Shown here one piece after another: positions 11,437 to 23,128 of a DNA stretch of 64,000 nucleotides. Under the pieces are notes generated by a model. The model saw only the letters and a list, made by a program, of their open reading frames with translations, was not told the DNA's origin and ran no database searches. This DNA comes from Amoebidium appalachense (Eukaryota; Ichthyosporea). The position numbers and the translations under genes are program-made. How positions within the stretch are numbered: position 1 is the first letter of the stretch; every line of letters begins with the position of its first letter. The stretch spans positions 2,728,001 through 2,792,000 of the forward strand of contig CAVNZM010000014.1 in the NCBI GenBank assembly GCA_963693365.1, given 5' to 3'.

Positions 11437-13309
11437 ATGGTGAACGCAACTGCTTCTACCGGTGCGGATAAGGTCGCCATGGGGCCTATCGACAAGGCCT
11501 TTTGGTTCTTTGAGCGGGAAGAGCACCCCATGACCATCGGAAACATCTGGGAGGTCGACCGGGAGCTCACGCTCGAGGAGACAATCAAGCAGCTGCAGCC
11601 CATGATCACTGCTGAGCCTTACAGGTAAGGGTGGTGGTGGTCGTAAATATGTGTTTTGTGAAAGTTATAGTATTGGTAGCTTTAATATTGTCACACGCAA
11701 GCACGGTGAGACACGGCCAAGCATTTCCCCCAGCGTTTCTCCCGTCCTCCCGAGGCTCCATCCCCCCCCCCCCCCCCCCCCCCCCCTCCACAAACACACA
11801 CAGAGACAAACAGACATACGTTGTACACAGACACGCACATACTATAAACTCGCACACACGCTCACACACACACACACACACACACACCGGCATCCCCCGC
11901 ATAGACCCGCAGTCTCTCCCGCAGTCGCATATGCAAGGTTCTAACTTTTCACATACACACCAACACATCTACGTGGGTGAAAGCACTCTGTTTTCGTCTA
12001 GCCTACCTTTGCGTCTCTCCTTGTGGCTGACTTTTTTTCTTCTTTCAGGCGCTATCGCCAGCTTGGAGTCGACGACCGCACTTGGGGTCAAGTCTACTGG
12101 GTGGACGATGCAAATTTCAACATTCACAACCACATCAAAGAGCACCACCTCCCTGCCCCGGGATCCAAGGCACAAGCACGTGAACTCATCTCGGAGCTAT
12201 TTTCTGGGCCGCTCGACCGCTCTAAGCCCCTGTGGGCATGCGATCTCATCAACGGTCTGGAAGATGGTGGATCTATGATCATCTTCCGCCTTCACCATGC
12301 CCTCACGGATGGGCAGGGTAGCATTCGTGCTCTCCTTTCGGTGTTGCACAGTGCCGAAGACCGTGAGAGCCTCCAGTATAACGCCGCAAAGGGAAAGCAA
12401 ACAACGGGGCAGGAGGAGGGAAAGAAGCACAAGAAGAGAGATGGCAAACATCCGGCAATGGAGATGCTCCAGAAGTTTTTGGCCATACCACTCGCCTTTT
12501 TCGTCTTCATCTACCAGCTCGTGGTTTTGGCGATCCTCAACCTTTCGTGGTTCCGCCCCAAGACGTCCTTCTACCGCGCACCGGAAAAGATGAACGCCAA
12601 GAAGAGCCTCGGGTGGAGCAAGGGCATTGAGCTCGAAAAGATCAAGTTTGTTAAGAACATGTTCAAGGCGACAGTAAACGATGTCATCGTTGGTTGTGTT
12701 GCTGGCTCTCTTCGGTCGCATCTGGTCGAGAATAATCTTCCCGTTCAGGAGCTCATGTGCGGCATCCCCGTTTCCATGCGCCACCCGGACGACTGGGAGA
12801 TGAAGAACGAGAGCACTATGATCTACACCTTCCTCCCCGCCCTTGAGTCAGATCCCATCAAGCGCATCCGCGCCGTCAACGAGCGCATGAATCTTCTCAA
12901 GTCGTCCCCTGCTCCCTTCATCAACCACTACGTTATGAAGGCGCTCTATAGCATTCCATTTATGGGAGATGTCGTTACCGCCTTTAACCGTGTCCCCCTT
13001 AATTGGATCGCCTCTAGGTGCCCGTGCGTGCTCACCAACGTTCCGGGTCCCCAAGTTCCCCTCACTTTTGCCGGTGAGACAATCAAGACCTATGTTCCTT
13101 TCATCCCCCAGCACGGCGCCGGAGCCCTTGGAATGGGTGTTGTCTCCTACGCTGGTAATGTTGCGTTTGGCATTGTGACGGAGGATGAGTATTTGAACGG
13201 CGGTGCGCAGGATATTGCAGATAGGTTTGAGCAGGCGTTCAGTGAGGTGTATATGCTTGCACTGAAGAAGGTGGCGCAGGAGAAGCTTGATAAGCTCAAG
13301 GATGAGTAG
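11437..13309 (+). CDS. Wax ester synthase/diacylglycerol acyltransferase (WS/DGAT family)
   Basis: Two exons, 11437-11624 and 12049-13309 (TAG 13307-13309), joined in phase 2, give 482 residues, the usual length for this family. The start is the first ATG after the TATA box (context CTAAAAATGG). Visible family features are the acyltransferase motif HHALTDG (residues 145-151, HHxxxDG with the catalytic His pair), TVNDVIVG near 272-278, and NVPGPQVPL at 393-401 in the C-terminal WES-acyltransferase (DUF1298-type) domain. A hydrophobic segment at about 206-228 could anchor it in the ER, as in plant WSD proteins. Known family chemistry is acyl transfer from acyl-CoA to a fatty alcohol (wax ester) or to diacylglycerol (triacylglycerol); which acceptor this one prefers cannot be told. 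The 424-bp intron has a poly-C tract and (CA)n. No frameshift or missing motif is seen. Confidence 0.96.
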
Positions 13310-13561
13310 ATATATTTACATATAAAAATGGTGCCTTGTTTTATGCATACTTTCGAATTTAATGCTATTTTACTAATTAGCCATAGAATATTTCTGATAT
13401 ATGCATACTGGTACAAATAGTAAGTATTTGAAATATGCGAACGACCTGAAATGTTAACTGCTGCAACGTGTGTAATGATTTGGTTTGAATGGTTTGATAC
13501 ATACATGCTGAACACTGTGTGTTCATGTGCACCACAGAAATGATGTGGTGATATAAAGGCC

Positions 13562-13567
13562 AATAAA
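13562..13567 (+). terminator. Poly(A) signal AATAAA for the WS/DGAT gene
   Basis: AATAAA about 250 bp after the stop codon, followed by a T-rich stretch. Confidence 0.6.
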
Positions 13568-13699
13568 TGTTTTTTCAATTGCTCACTGCATCTGTTTTTG
13601 GAGATCCACTCACAAACACTCTATTGCAGGCCACATTTCTGCTGTCTGTACACTACCACTTTGGATGTGTGCGTGTGTGTCGGAGGATGGGGGGGAGTG

Positions 13700-13962
13700 A
13701 AGGCACGGTGGTGAGGGATGGAATGAAGGCACTTTTCTTTTCTTATTGGGGGGAGGGGGAGGCAAAAAACGAACGAGCTTTTTGCGTGTGCGCCGGAGGG
13801 GGGGAAGGGGGGTGCGTTTAAAGCGAACGCACTTTCCGTTGGGGGGAAGTTGAAGATGAAGGCACTTTTCATTTTCAAAGTTTTTTTTGGTTGGGCCGGG
13901 GGGATGGGGATAGGGGGGCTAAAATTGAACGGACTTTCCACACGCACTCGCGCTGGTTGTGG

Positions 13963-14005
<43 letters not shown>

Positions 14006-14055
14006 CTAAAGCAAAGGCACTTTTAGTTGGGGGGAAGGTAAGAATGAAGGCACTT

Positions 14056-14097
<42 letters not shown>

Positions 14098-14145
14098 AGG
14101 GGGGGGGGGGGTGTAAAATGAACGCACTTTTTGTTGGTCCGTTGC
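13700..14145. repeat. Degenerate minisatellite GAANGCACTTTT alternating with G-tracts
   Basis: At least eight variants of GAA(C/G)G(C)ACTTTT occur at about 13722, 13770, 13822, 13855, 13925, 14013, 14043 and 14118. Each is separated by G-rich sequence that grows from 6-8 G to runs of over 40 G at 13961-14005 and 14058-14095. No gene is seen. Confidence 0.8.
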
Positions 14146-14159
14146 CCATGATTACAACA

Positions 14160-14224
14160 ACTTTAATTAACCCCTCCCCCCCCCCCCCTCCCCCCCCTCC
14201 CCCCCCAAAACATCCACATAAAAA

Positions 14225-14263
<39 letters not shown>

Positions 14264-14557
14264 CGGTGACACCCGGGAAAAAGAAAATTATAGTGCAAGG
14301 AATGAAAGCGAATTCCGCCTGCCCCCCCTCCCCCCTTCCCCCCCGTTTCCCATCACCTCTCCCCCCTTCCCCCCCAACACCACCCCCCTGGGCTGTTCCA
14401 GTGAGATTTCACCCCAACTCTAAATACCTCCCCTCCTCTCCCTTTTATCTTATCCCCCGGCCCAGGGGGGAGAGGGGGAGGGGGAGAGGGGAGGGGGTGG
14501 AGGGGGGGGGGAGGAGGGAGGTATGGCTGGCCGCTGCGATATTCGCCCCGCTGGGGG

Positions 14558-14596
<39 letters not shown>

Positions 14597-15106
14597 CTGG
14601 TTCGGTGTTGATGGCAGTAACTCTGGCAGCAACTTTTGAGGAGATTACCTCAGTGGCTCCTTGGGCATCTGTTGCTACAACGTAACAATATACATGTGTT
14701 GGTTCACTTCGTGCAAGTACCTATATTAATCATTCAGCTTTCCACACTATCAGGGCTATGCTTGGCCTTGGTTTATCGTCAAGTAAGAGAACATGTTGCT
14801 AATATTAGATGCATAAATAATATTATTCTGATGGTGTATGGCCTCAATCTGCCTAGCGGTACGCCATAAGCAAAGCCAAGTGGAGGATTGTATTGAGCGG
14901 CCCCTGTGAGGTAATACTATAAACGAAACATAATGATTTTGAAGATCATTTGTATATATCATGTCACGTGATTATTGCAATCGTGTCGCTGAGGTCGTGA
15001 GGTTGTTTGCTGTTTGGGTTGGGGGAAGCACCGGGGGGGGGGGGGGGGGGGGGGGGGAAGACTCAGGTGTTGTGGGGGGGGGGGGGGGGAGGGAGGACTC
15101 GGGAGT

Positions 15107-15148
<42 letters not shown>

Positions 15149-15306
15149 TCCGGAGGGGGGTGAGGGACTTTCCATGCATGCAGGTATAAGAGCTAGTCCA
15201 GGGGAAGAAAATACTTTGATGTAAGTGGAAGACAAAAAATCCCCTAGATTCAAAAAAGTCAAGTGTAAGCCACCTGGCAGTGCTCGGCAGAGTGGAAGGC
15301 CCCGTC

Positions 15307-15377
<71 letters not shown>

Positions 15378-15400
15378 CACACACTGAAACCGTCGGACAG
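14160..15400. other. Intergenic, C/G homopolymer-rich, no gene seen
   Basis: Poly-C at 14176-14207 and 14227-14262, poly-G at about 14565-14596, 15035-15056 and 15110-15147, and a poly-C to (CA)n compound at about 15309-15384. Between them is 450 bp of unique AT-rich sequence (14600-15000) with no supportable exon. Confidence 0.6.
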
Positions 15401-15413
15401 GGTTATACCCTCA

Positions 15414-15933
15414 GGGCCCAACCACATCGGCAGAGTGAACTTGCAAAAAATAGAACTATTCTGCAAAAGCGGAATTATTCTGCAAAAGCAGAATCACTCT
15501 GCTTTAGCAGAATTACTCTGCTTTTAGCAGAATTATTCCGCAAAAAGCAGAATTATTCTGCTTTCGACAGCAGAATGATTCTGCTCTTAGCGGAATAATT
15601 CTTCTTTTAGCAGAATAATTCTGCTTTTAACAGATTGATTCTGCTTTTAGAAGATCGATTCTGCTTTTAGATGATTGATTCTGCTTTTAGCAGATTGATT
15701 CTGCTTTTGCAGAATAATTCTGCTTTTGCTGAATAATTCTGCTTTTAGCAGAATAATTCTGCTTTTTACAGAATAATTCTGCTTTTTTTTTAATTCTGCT
15801 TTTGCAGAATAATTCTGCTTTTGCTGAATAGTCCTGCTTTTAGCAGAATAATTCTGCTTTTTACAGAATAATTCTGCTTTTTTCAGAATAATTCTGCTCG
15901 GAGCAAGTTGACTCAGCCGATGTGGTTGGGTCC
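15414..15933. mobile_element. 520-bp foldback/MITE-like element with palindromic CAGAATAATTCTG array
   Basis: Terminal inverted repeats of 31 bp (15414-15444 and 15903-15933) match at 28 of 31 positions around the core CCAACCACATCGG. The interior is an array of ~20-bp units built on AGCAGAATAATTCTGCTTTT, each unit itself palindromic. The left part is richer in GCAAAAGCAGAAT and the right in ATTCTGCTTTTAGC, so the whole element can fold back. TACCC occurs near both edges (15406-15410 and 15934-15938), a possible 5-bp target-site duplication, though offset by three bases on the left. No coding capacity. It is best read as a non-autonomous DNA element. Confidence 0.75.
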
Positions 15934-15934
15934 T

Positions 15935-15967
<33 letters not shown>

Positions 15968-16315
15968 ACCTCTCCCTCTCTCACCCCCATTACGGGGGCC
16001 CGGGTAAGCAACCCATTCCCCCGTACCCCCTCCCCCTACCCCTGGTCTTCCCCACCCACCACCTTTTTACATTAGCTCCTATTAGCGCCGTAACAACTAA
16101 TTGGAGCCCAGGGCCGGGAATCGTGCTCACCAGGTGTTTGTCAGCGTGTGTCGTCTGTAGCCATTTGTGGGTGGGTGTATGTGTCAATGTGTGTGGTTGT
16201 TTGACCGTGTGTGTGTGCACGAAGCACAGTACTGCATATTATAATCGTGATACTTTCCTACATTTGGCACTGTGGTACCGTGCGCGAAAATCGTGTTCAA
16301 CGGTGGCCACAAATG

Positions 16316-16380
<65 letters not shown>

Positions 16381-16991
16381 CGTGCGTGCGTGTGTGTGTG
16401 TGTGTGTGTTTGGCAATGCACGTATGCACATATGGGCATTAAGGATAGAAGTTAAGGGTGGGGTGGCCATGGAGTGGGGAGGGCTGGAGGAGGAAGGGGG
16501 GAGGGGGGGAGGGGGGGAGGGGAGGGAGGGGGGGAGGAGGAAGGGGGGAGGGGGGGGGGGGGGGGGGAAGGAGGATACGGGGAGCGCGAGACCTTATGAC
16601 TTGCCCATGCCCCTGCCGCCCGTGCTGCCCTCTCTTCCCCCCTCCCCTCCCTCTTCCTCCTCCCCCCCCCCCCCCCTCCCCCCGTCCGCCCGGCGGGTGA
16701 ATGGTGCTCTGGGATCGGTCATTTTGGTTATTGCCAGAGGGTGCACACCGATCACACAGTGAAATATCAAATCGCAGATCTCGAGGGTTGCCGGGTTGCA
16801 AACCCCCTGTTTACCGAGGTTCCCAGCTACCTTTGGAGGTAGCACTTGTTTTTCAAGGCTGATCGCGTACCTCTTCTCTCAGCCAGTGTCGATTTCTCGT
16901 ATGTAGGTGGGTGAAGAGGAGAGAGGGGACTGGGGGAAGGGGGGAGAAATTACAAAATTAAGGGGACGGGGGGGGGGGGGGGGGGGAGGGG

Positions 16992-17046
<55 letters not shown>
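15934..17046. other. Intergenic, no gene seen
   Basis: Poly-C at 15936-15967, (GT)n at 16319-16372 grading to GTGC, G-rich blocks at 16498-16575, pyrimidine-rich DNA to 16684 and a long G run at about 16967-17048. A B-box-like GGGTTGCAAACCCC at about 16791-16804 does not sit in a foldable tRNA. Confidence 0.6.
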
Positions 17047-17048
<2 letters not shown>

Positions 17049-17764
17049 CTATAGTGGTGTAGCATGTCATGGTATCCGGTAAAGAGGCTATTAAAATTAC
17101 TTCGTTACTCCGTATGGTCATGCGTGGAAGACTAGTTGAGGGTCCGAGCATTTGGGAAGTTCAGATATTCTCGGTGCACCTACGGGCCTAAGCCTTACAG
17201 CCGCACCTTGGTACAGATTTAGGCTGGCTAACAGCCCCCCTCCCCCCACCCCCCCCCCACCCCCCCCCCCTCCCTTCCCCACTCCCCCCCTCCCTCCCCC
17301 TCTTCCCTCAGCCCCTCTCCCCGCCCCCTCCCCGGAGAGGGCCTCTTCCAAAACACAGCCACGCATACACCTACACAATAGCATATCATTGAATTAAGTT
17401 ATACATGCAGGCAGTCTAGTATATACCAACGGGTCCATTTTCTGTTTGTGTGAACATGACATTGTCTAGAATGCACGCAAACTAATTCCGGACCGATGGA
17501 ATAAGTCGTTTTAACCAAAACTTGGTGACTTGGAATGACTCACACCACTGCCCTGCATGCAGAAGAGTTAGGCTGGGGCAAAACGTCTGCGCTAATATTA
17601 GCTAATTAGTGTTGGTAAAGGTGTGTTAGCTTAGCCGAATTCACCATTACCCTGGCTAGGATACATGTACAGTTGGTGCATCATAATGTTAGGTAGTTCC
17701 TATGAGTGAACGCAAAGGGGCTCCTTCCTGGACAAAAATAATGGTTTGTAGAAAGAGGCACCAT

Positions 17765-17804
<40 letters not shown>

Positions 17805-17975
17805 CCCTGCAGAAGGTACCGACACAAACCATCCCGCAATCAAGTGGAGTAAACGGGCTACCAATATAATAACGGATGTTGGCCGGAATGTGTGGGTGAC
17901 CTTGTCCCTAAAATCATCGGTGCCCTCACCATGTACATAAGTGTGTCGTGATGTATTCACTTACACTTTGCCTGT
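17047..17975 (+). repeat. Dispersed repeat family R1, copy 1 (~0.9 kb)
   Basis: Starts at GGGCTATAGTG and is alignable by eye, block by block, with 20922-21740. Shared blocks include CAGCCGC.CCTTG, 'gtgttggtaaaggtgtgttagct', 'aatgactcacac', GGCTCCT, 'ggccggaatgtgtgggtgacctt' and 'gtgtgtcgtgat'. Each copy holds its own homopolymer tracts at different positions. No open frame is conserved. I infer an old transposable element without visible coding sequence. Confidence 0.75.
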
Positions 17976-18430
17976 GGGCAATCCCGGAGATTCATGGGTG
18001 AGAGAAAACTACCTTCTCACACATAGCAGAGTCTGCACTTAAAACAAGTAGAGTGTATAGTCGTTGCACACACACACACGGAGGTGATCAGTCTCTATGG
18101 GGTGCAATATACTATCTACTAAGTGTGTACTTAATCGGGCTGCATGCACTATTACCTAAGTATCACACAAGTGTTCACACAGTGCCCGGAGAGTCTGTTG
18201 CAACAGTCAATTATCGTTATAACTCCCAATTTTATGATGTTACATGTGCGGGTTTATATACTCCGCCGTGATCCAGTCACCTGCCATCCAGGATGGCATC
18301 CGGGGTGACTACGTAATTCCTAGATCTAGGTGGTGCGTTCCTAACCAATTATATGTCAGGTAGGAATCACTCGATCGATCACCTAGCCATCACACGAAAA
18401 CACGCGTACACCGCTGTTGGATGGCTACAT

Positions 18431-19404
18431 TTTTCTTTTGACTCGGGTTTATTGATCCGTTGATGAAGGCAACGTGCAGCCACAGGCTACATAACCACCA
18501 ATAGAACTGAAAAAGCCAAAGCTACGAAATAAAAATAAAGCGACAAGTGACAAAGGACACCAGCGGGCAAAATCTTAAGTGTACGTGTATGCGTGAAACT
18601 AGTTTGCTCCAACTAGTCATGTGCATCGATGTTGACCAGACCACACTCCGCAAGAAGACATCATTACTGCTCCTTCCCAACAGGCCCCCCTCAAAACCTA
18701 TCGGGGCACAGCAAGCAAGTCAGCCTCTAAAAGAGCAATGCAGACCAAATCTAAGCTTAAAAACAATCCCAACGGGCCCAACCCCTATAGGATAACCCGG
18801 AGAAACTGCATCTAGCTCTCTGATAAGGTGGCCTAGTTGTGGCAGGACACACAGAAAAACACAATTACAGAATGCATGCAAGCAAACCCGGTCATTGCCA
18901 TACGACTGGATGCTAAGGACTGGCAGTCACTTGGAAAGCTCCCCGACGACCAAGTAGCCGCCCCTCCACTCACGCAGTGCAGAAGTAGCTGAAGAAGTTG
19001 CAGCAGCCCACCGCCAATAGGTCGCGTAGAAGCGTAGACAGCGTGTAAAAGTTACCATAGGTTGCAGTGGACCACCAGGCGTTGAAGAAACCACTTCTCA
19101 AGCGAGAAACTCCTCGAAAGGGAGATGCCCCCACACTCTCACAGCAGTAGGAATACACCAGGCCACACCACACATACGCTGCAGTCACTTTCCCCGGAGT
19201 GGGACTCCCTCCCACCACAAAAAGAAGAAACGAAAGCCTTTATATACCTGCCATGGTGAAGAATCGGGAAAAAAAGTTGACGTGACAGCTAAGAGATCGA
19301 AGTGAAAGTGAAGTCACAAAAAGAAGAAACGAAAGCCTTTATATACCTGCCATGGTGAAGAATCGGGAAAAAAAGTTGACGTGACAGCTAAGAGATCGAA
19401 GTGA
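18431..19404 (-). mobile_element. 974-bp retroposed element with perfect 10-bp target-site duplication
   Basis: The flanking direct repeats ATGGCTACAT at 18421-18430 and 19405-19414 are identical. Read on the minus strand the element begins with two copies of a 99-bp unit, each with a TATATAAAGG box (19336-19345 and 19237-19246). It ends with AATAAA (18448-18453) and, about 17 nt on, an A-rich tail (AAAAGAAAA) that abuts the target-site duplication. Duplicated 5' promoter monomers, a 3' A-rich tail and a target-site duplication fit a non-LTR-type, probably non-autonomous, retroelement. An 82-codon open frame (18970-19218) lacks an ATG start and I do not call it a gene. Confidence 0.75.
19216..19404 (-). 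repeat. Two tandem 99-bp promoter-like monomers
   Basis: Period 99 (19216 to 19315). The second copy is cut at 90 bases by the element end. The copies appear identical over that shared length, so the duplication is recent. Each carries one TATATAAAGG on the minus strand. Confidence 0.9.
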
Positions 19405-19414
19405 ATGGCTACAT

Positions 19415-20481
19415 CATGAGTAAATATATCACAAACACGAATAATATGGTGATATTGGGGTTTTATATTCTGAATGTCCTCAGCCTACCCTCTTTCAACC
19501 TGATTCTTCCTCTCGCTATCTCACTCCCTCTTTCTTTTCTCTTCCTGTTTTTTCTGCCTTTTCGCGTTATTACCATACGCAGTATAAGTTTCTTTCTCGT
19601 TCTGATAGAGATATCAAAGGTACCACAAACTCAGTCGGCATGTGTTATGTTCCTTAGGCAACACCGTACTGATCATTATCGCTTTTGGGGGGCTTTGGCA
19701 GGATATATTTCTCCTGCTGTACGTATGGATACCAACCTAAGTAGATAAGTCTGTATGGTCACGGTGCTCTGATGTTGATATTGCCTGGGAAGTTGTGCAG
19801 TGGTCTTGTAATTTTTGTTTTCATCGCCGCTGGTGCCACTTTTGTGCTGAACCTTTTAATCGCAAGCATGTTGATAGGTGTGAGTTTTTATGTCGCGTTT
19901 TACCTCTTTCCCTACGGGTGTCTGCTACACTGGCTGGCAATGTGACCACTTTCGACTTTTTGTTGAATTCTGTTGGTCGTCACATCGAGTATTTATATGA
20001 TTTTCACACAGTGTTCAGGTATCTTAGTATGCACTTGTTACTGGATAACTCGTGAAGTTCTTTTTATTGTCTTCTCAGTATGCCGTGCATACTTGCATAT
20101 CTTTCCGTCGAATAAATCCAGTCAAAAGAAAAAAAAATATATTCCAACAATGGGAACCGTTGGTGCACATGAGTTTGTGCAGAAACGCACGTGCTTGACT
20201 CAAATGTCACCCCAATGTAAATGTTGCTGAAAACATCACTGAATGTATATGCAGATCCGAATATGTTTGGCCACTCTCCGGTGGCTGGGAAAAAAAAAAA
20301 AAAAAAAAAAAAAAAAAACGAAAATGATTCTCCCAAAAGATGTTATCCCAGCACAACGAATGTGATGAGACCGTGTGATACAACAGGGAACGTGTGAATG
20401 TTATGTCATCTAGAAAGGTTGCTGCAGCCATCTACACGTCTTTGAGTGTGTGTGTGTGTGCGTGCGTGCGTGCATGCGTGC

Positions 20482-20543
<62 letters not shown>

Positions 20544-20545
20544 AT

Positions 20546-20606
<61 letters not shown>

Positions 20607-20921
20607 CTAGGAGGGCTGCCACAATCTAAACAATTGTAACATGTAGTACAGCAGTAAGGTTATGAAAATTGGTGGCCGTGTGTGCATGTGTATGTAGGTG
20701 TGAGGCTTCCCGTTCAGGGTTTGGAAAGGGTGGGGATCCGGTGTGTGTGTGTGTTGTGGGGGGGAGGGGGAGGGGGGGGGGGGGGGGGGGGGGGGGGGCA
20801 GGGCAGATAAGATCATGCATATGTTCGGTTGGGGGGCTTGCCTAGAATGGAGTTAGAGGGAATGGGGAATTCCAAAGATTGTAGAAGAAGGGGGAGGGGG
20901 AGGGGTGGGGGGTTGGGGGCG
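19415..20921. other. No supportable gene; R1-related fragment and homopolymers
   Basis: 19415-20100 is AT-rich with short open frames of unlikely composition. 20150-20240 and 20320-20440 resemble 21780-21860 and 22035-22140 (shared 'gttgctgaaaaca', 'gcacaacgaatg', 'gctgcag'), so part of R1 is present again. Poly-A at 20289-20317, (GTGC)/(GT)n at 20450-20540 and a G run of ~57 at 20549-20606 follow. Confidence 0.6.
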
Positions 20922-21020
20922 GGGCTATAGTGTATCATATATCGGGCCGGGGCAGTTTGGAAATGATAAATTCTGACAGTGGGCCTATTGGGCTTTCAGC
21001 CGCGGCCTTGCTACGCCGGG

Positions 21021-21052
<32 letters not shown>

Positions 21053-22140
21053 GGGGGAGGGGGGGGGGGGGGACGGAGAGGAAGAGAGGGGGCTTCCAAA
21101 AAACAAAGCCAAGCACACACGAGCATTCATGATATAAAATTCTATAGGTAGTCTGAGATATATCAAAGGGGTCTTTTTCTATTTGTGCAAGTGACTACTA
21201 TAATAACAATGCATGCAAACTAAGAAATTCAATAACTACATGTAAACCAAAAACTTGGCGGCCCAGCTTTGAATGACTCATACGATTGCCTTGCAGAATA
21301 CTGCTGCATAGTGAGGCTGAGGCTAAAACAAGCGTCTAAATGTGTACTTTTTTTTTGTTGTAATTTAGTTTGGTAAAGATGTGTTAGCTCAGCTGATTGC
21401 ACCATTACTGCACTTAACTAGTACAGTCCGTGCTGTGTGGAAGACAATAGCCTGTTCATATTAGGGACATCTAAAAGGCTCCTCCGGGAAGGACAAAACA
21501 GGATAACGGAAAATCAATAAATCTGGAAGGGAGAAGAAAAAAGGATAGATGGTACTGCAGAATGCACCGTTCCAGATGGTCCCACAAACAAACGATTTAA
21601 ATCAGCTACTGTTATGATGACGGTTTGTTGGCCAGAAGGTGTGGGTGACCTTCCCTAAAAAAATTATATGCCCTCTCCTTGCACATATGTGTGTCGTGAT
21701 TTACTCACACACACTTTGTCTGTGGGCAAACTAAGTAGACGCCTGCGCACGTGGTGCACGTGTGAACTTGTGCAGGGAAGCACTAGTATTTTTAGGTCAC
21801 CTCAAAATGTCATTGTTGCTGAAAACACCACCGATATGAGTGTATTGATTGAATGAAAGATGGTATCTATCGTTGTGCAGGGAAGCACTAGTATTTTTAG
21901 GCCAACCCCATTATGTTGCTAAAACACCACCGATATGAGTGTATTGATTGAATGAAAGATAATATTTATCGTCGATGCTCACGTTTCGTCGATGGAAGAA
22001 AAATTTATTTAAAAACTTACTATAAATAATTAAGTATACTCCGCACAACGAATGCAATTAGACCTTGAACCGTATCGAGACAGTCACGCGTACCTGCGAG
22101 CCATGCAGAATTCATTTTAAAGGTGCTGCAGTCATATAAA
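20922..22140 (+). repeat. Dispersed repeat family R1, copy 2 (~1.2 kb)
   Basis: Aligns with 17047-17975 over its first ~0.8 kb. Its 3' part ('gttgctgaaaacaccac' to 'gctgcagtcatata') aligns with 20150-20440. A tandem duplication of ~100 bp at 21773-21970 lies inside it. No conserved coding frame. Confidence 0.75.
21773..21970. repeat. Tandem duplication, ~100-bp unit, two copies
   Basis: Both copies start GTGCAGGGAAGCACTAG and end in 'tgaatgaaaga' plus a TATCGT motif. They differ mainly by short indels and substitutions in the middle. Confidence 0.85.
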
Positions 22141-22517
22141 TATTTTTATGGGAAAAAACCAACTTTTTTCTTAAAATAAATACATGAAACAATAGATTTA
22201 CCACAGAATGATTCCCACCGACTGTGTTAAGCGCCGTCACGCAAAATGACTGAACAATACATGCTGCGGAACAAAAGCAAGCATCTACATATCATCAGTC
22301 ATTATTATGATAGTACATATGTAGTAGCCGAAGGCTTCAACATGCTTACCAGTTCGAATTTTTCTGGTTTTGTCTACCAGGTTCCCGAGAATTTCTCAAG
22401 GGCCAGAAGTTTAAATACCGTGCATATGTGTGCAGTGTATGTGTGTGTCTATGCGCGCGTATGTATCCATGTGTGTCCGTGCAACATGGTGTGTTTTTGA
22501 TTACAGCACCGGAGCGT

Positions 22518-22560
<43 letters not shown>

Positions 22561-22669
22561 GGGGGCAGAGTAGCCGAAGGAGGCCTCCGGTTGCTGTGGT
22601 GAGAACGGTATTGGTTTTTCATTCAGGTGCAGCCCCCCCCCCCCCCCCCCCCCCCCTCCCCCCCCCCCC

Positions 22670-22720
<51 letters not shown>
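22518..22720. repeat. Inverted homopolymer pair: ~42 G then ~85 nearly pure C
   Basis: A G run at about 22518-22559, 74 bp of ordinary sequence, then C with only three T interruptions at about 22634-22720, followed by (CCCG)n to 22806 and poly-A. The two arms could pair as a long G:C hairpin. Confidence 0.9.
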
Positions 22721-22723
<3 letters not shown>

Positions 22724-23084
22724 CCTGCCCGCCCGCCCCGCCCGCCCGCCCGCCCGCCCGCCCACCCACCCGCCTGCCCGCCCGCCCGCCCGCCTGCCCG
22801 CCCGCGCGCAAAAAAAAAAAAACCAAAAAAAAGGGTAGGGGGGGGAGGGTCATACAAGCAAGAGGATTAATATTAACATGCAATTATTTCCGAGTCTCAG
22901 AAACCCCGATCGCCAGTAACGCAATTTAAAGAGTTTTTGCCTACAAAGCTCTGTGAGGGGCACTGCCGGATGGCCAATTAGCTTTAAAATAACATCACGG
23001 CCGTGATTCACTACCCCTTTTTGCAGCCTACAGTGCAGGGCTCACCATTCAATCAATGACTAGACCAGATGGAAACGGCCCGAG

Positions 23085-23128
<44 letters not shown>

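Noticed and set aside
16760-16810. tRNA-like GGGTTGCAAACCCC
   Set aside because: A simple perfect palindrome; no A box or cloverleaf.
18970-19218. 82-codon minus-strand frame in the retroelement
   Set aside because: Begins at GTG, no ATG and no recognisable domain.
19401-20055. 115- and 86-codon plus-strand frames
   Set aside because: AT-rich unique DNA with hydrophobic low-information translations, no splice partners and partial overlap with R1-like sequence.
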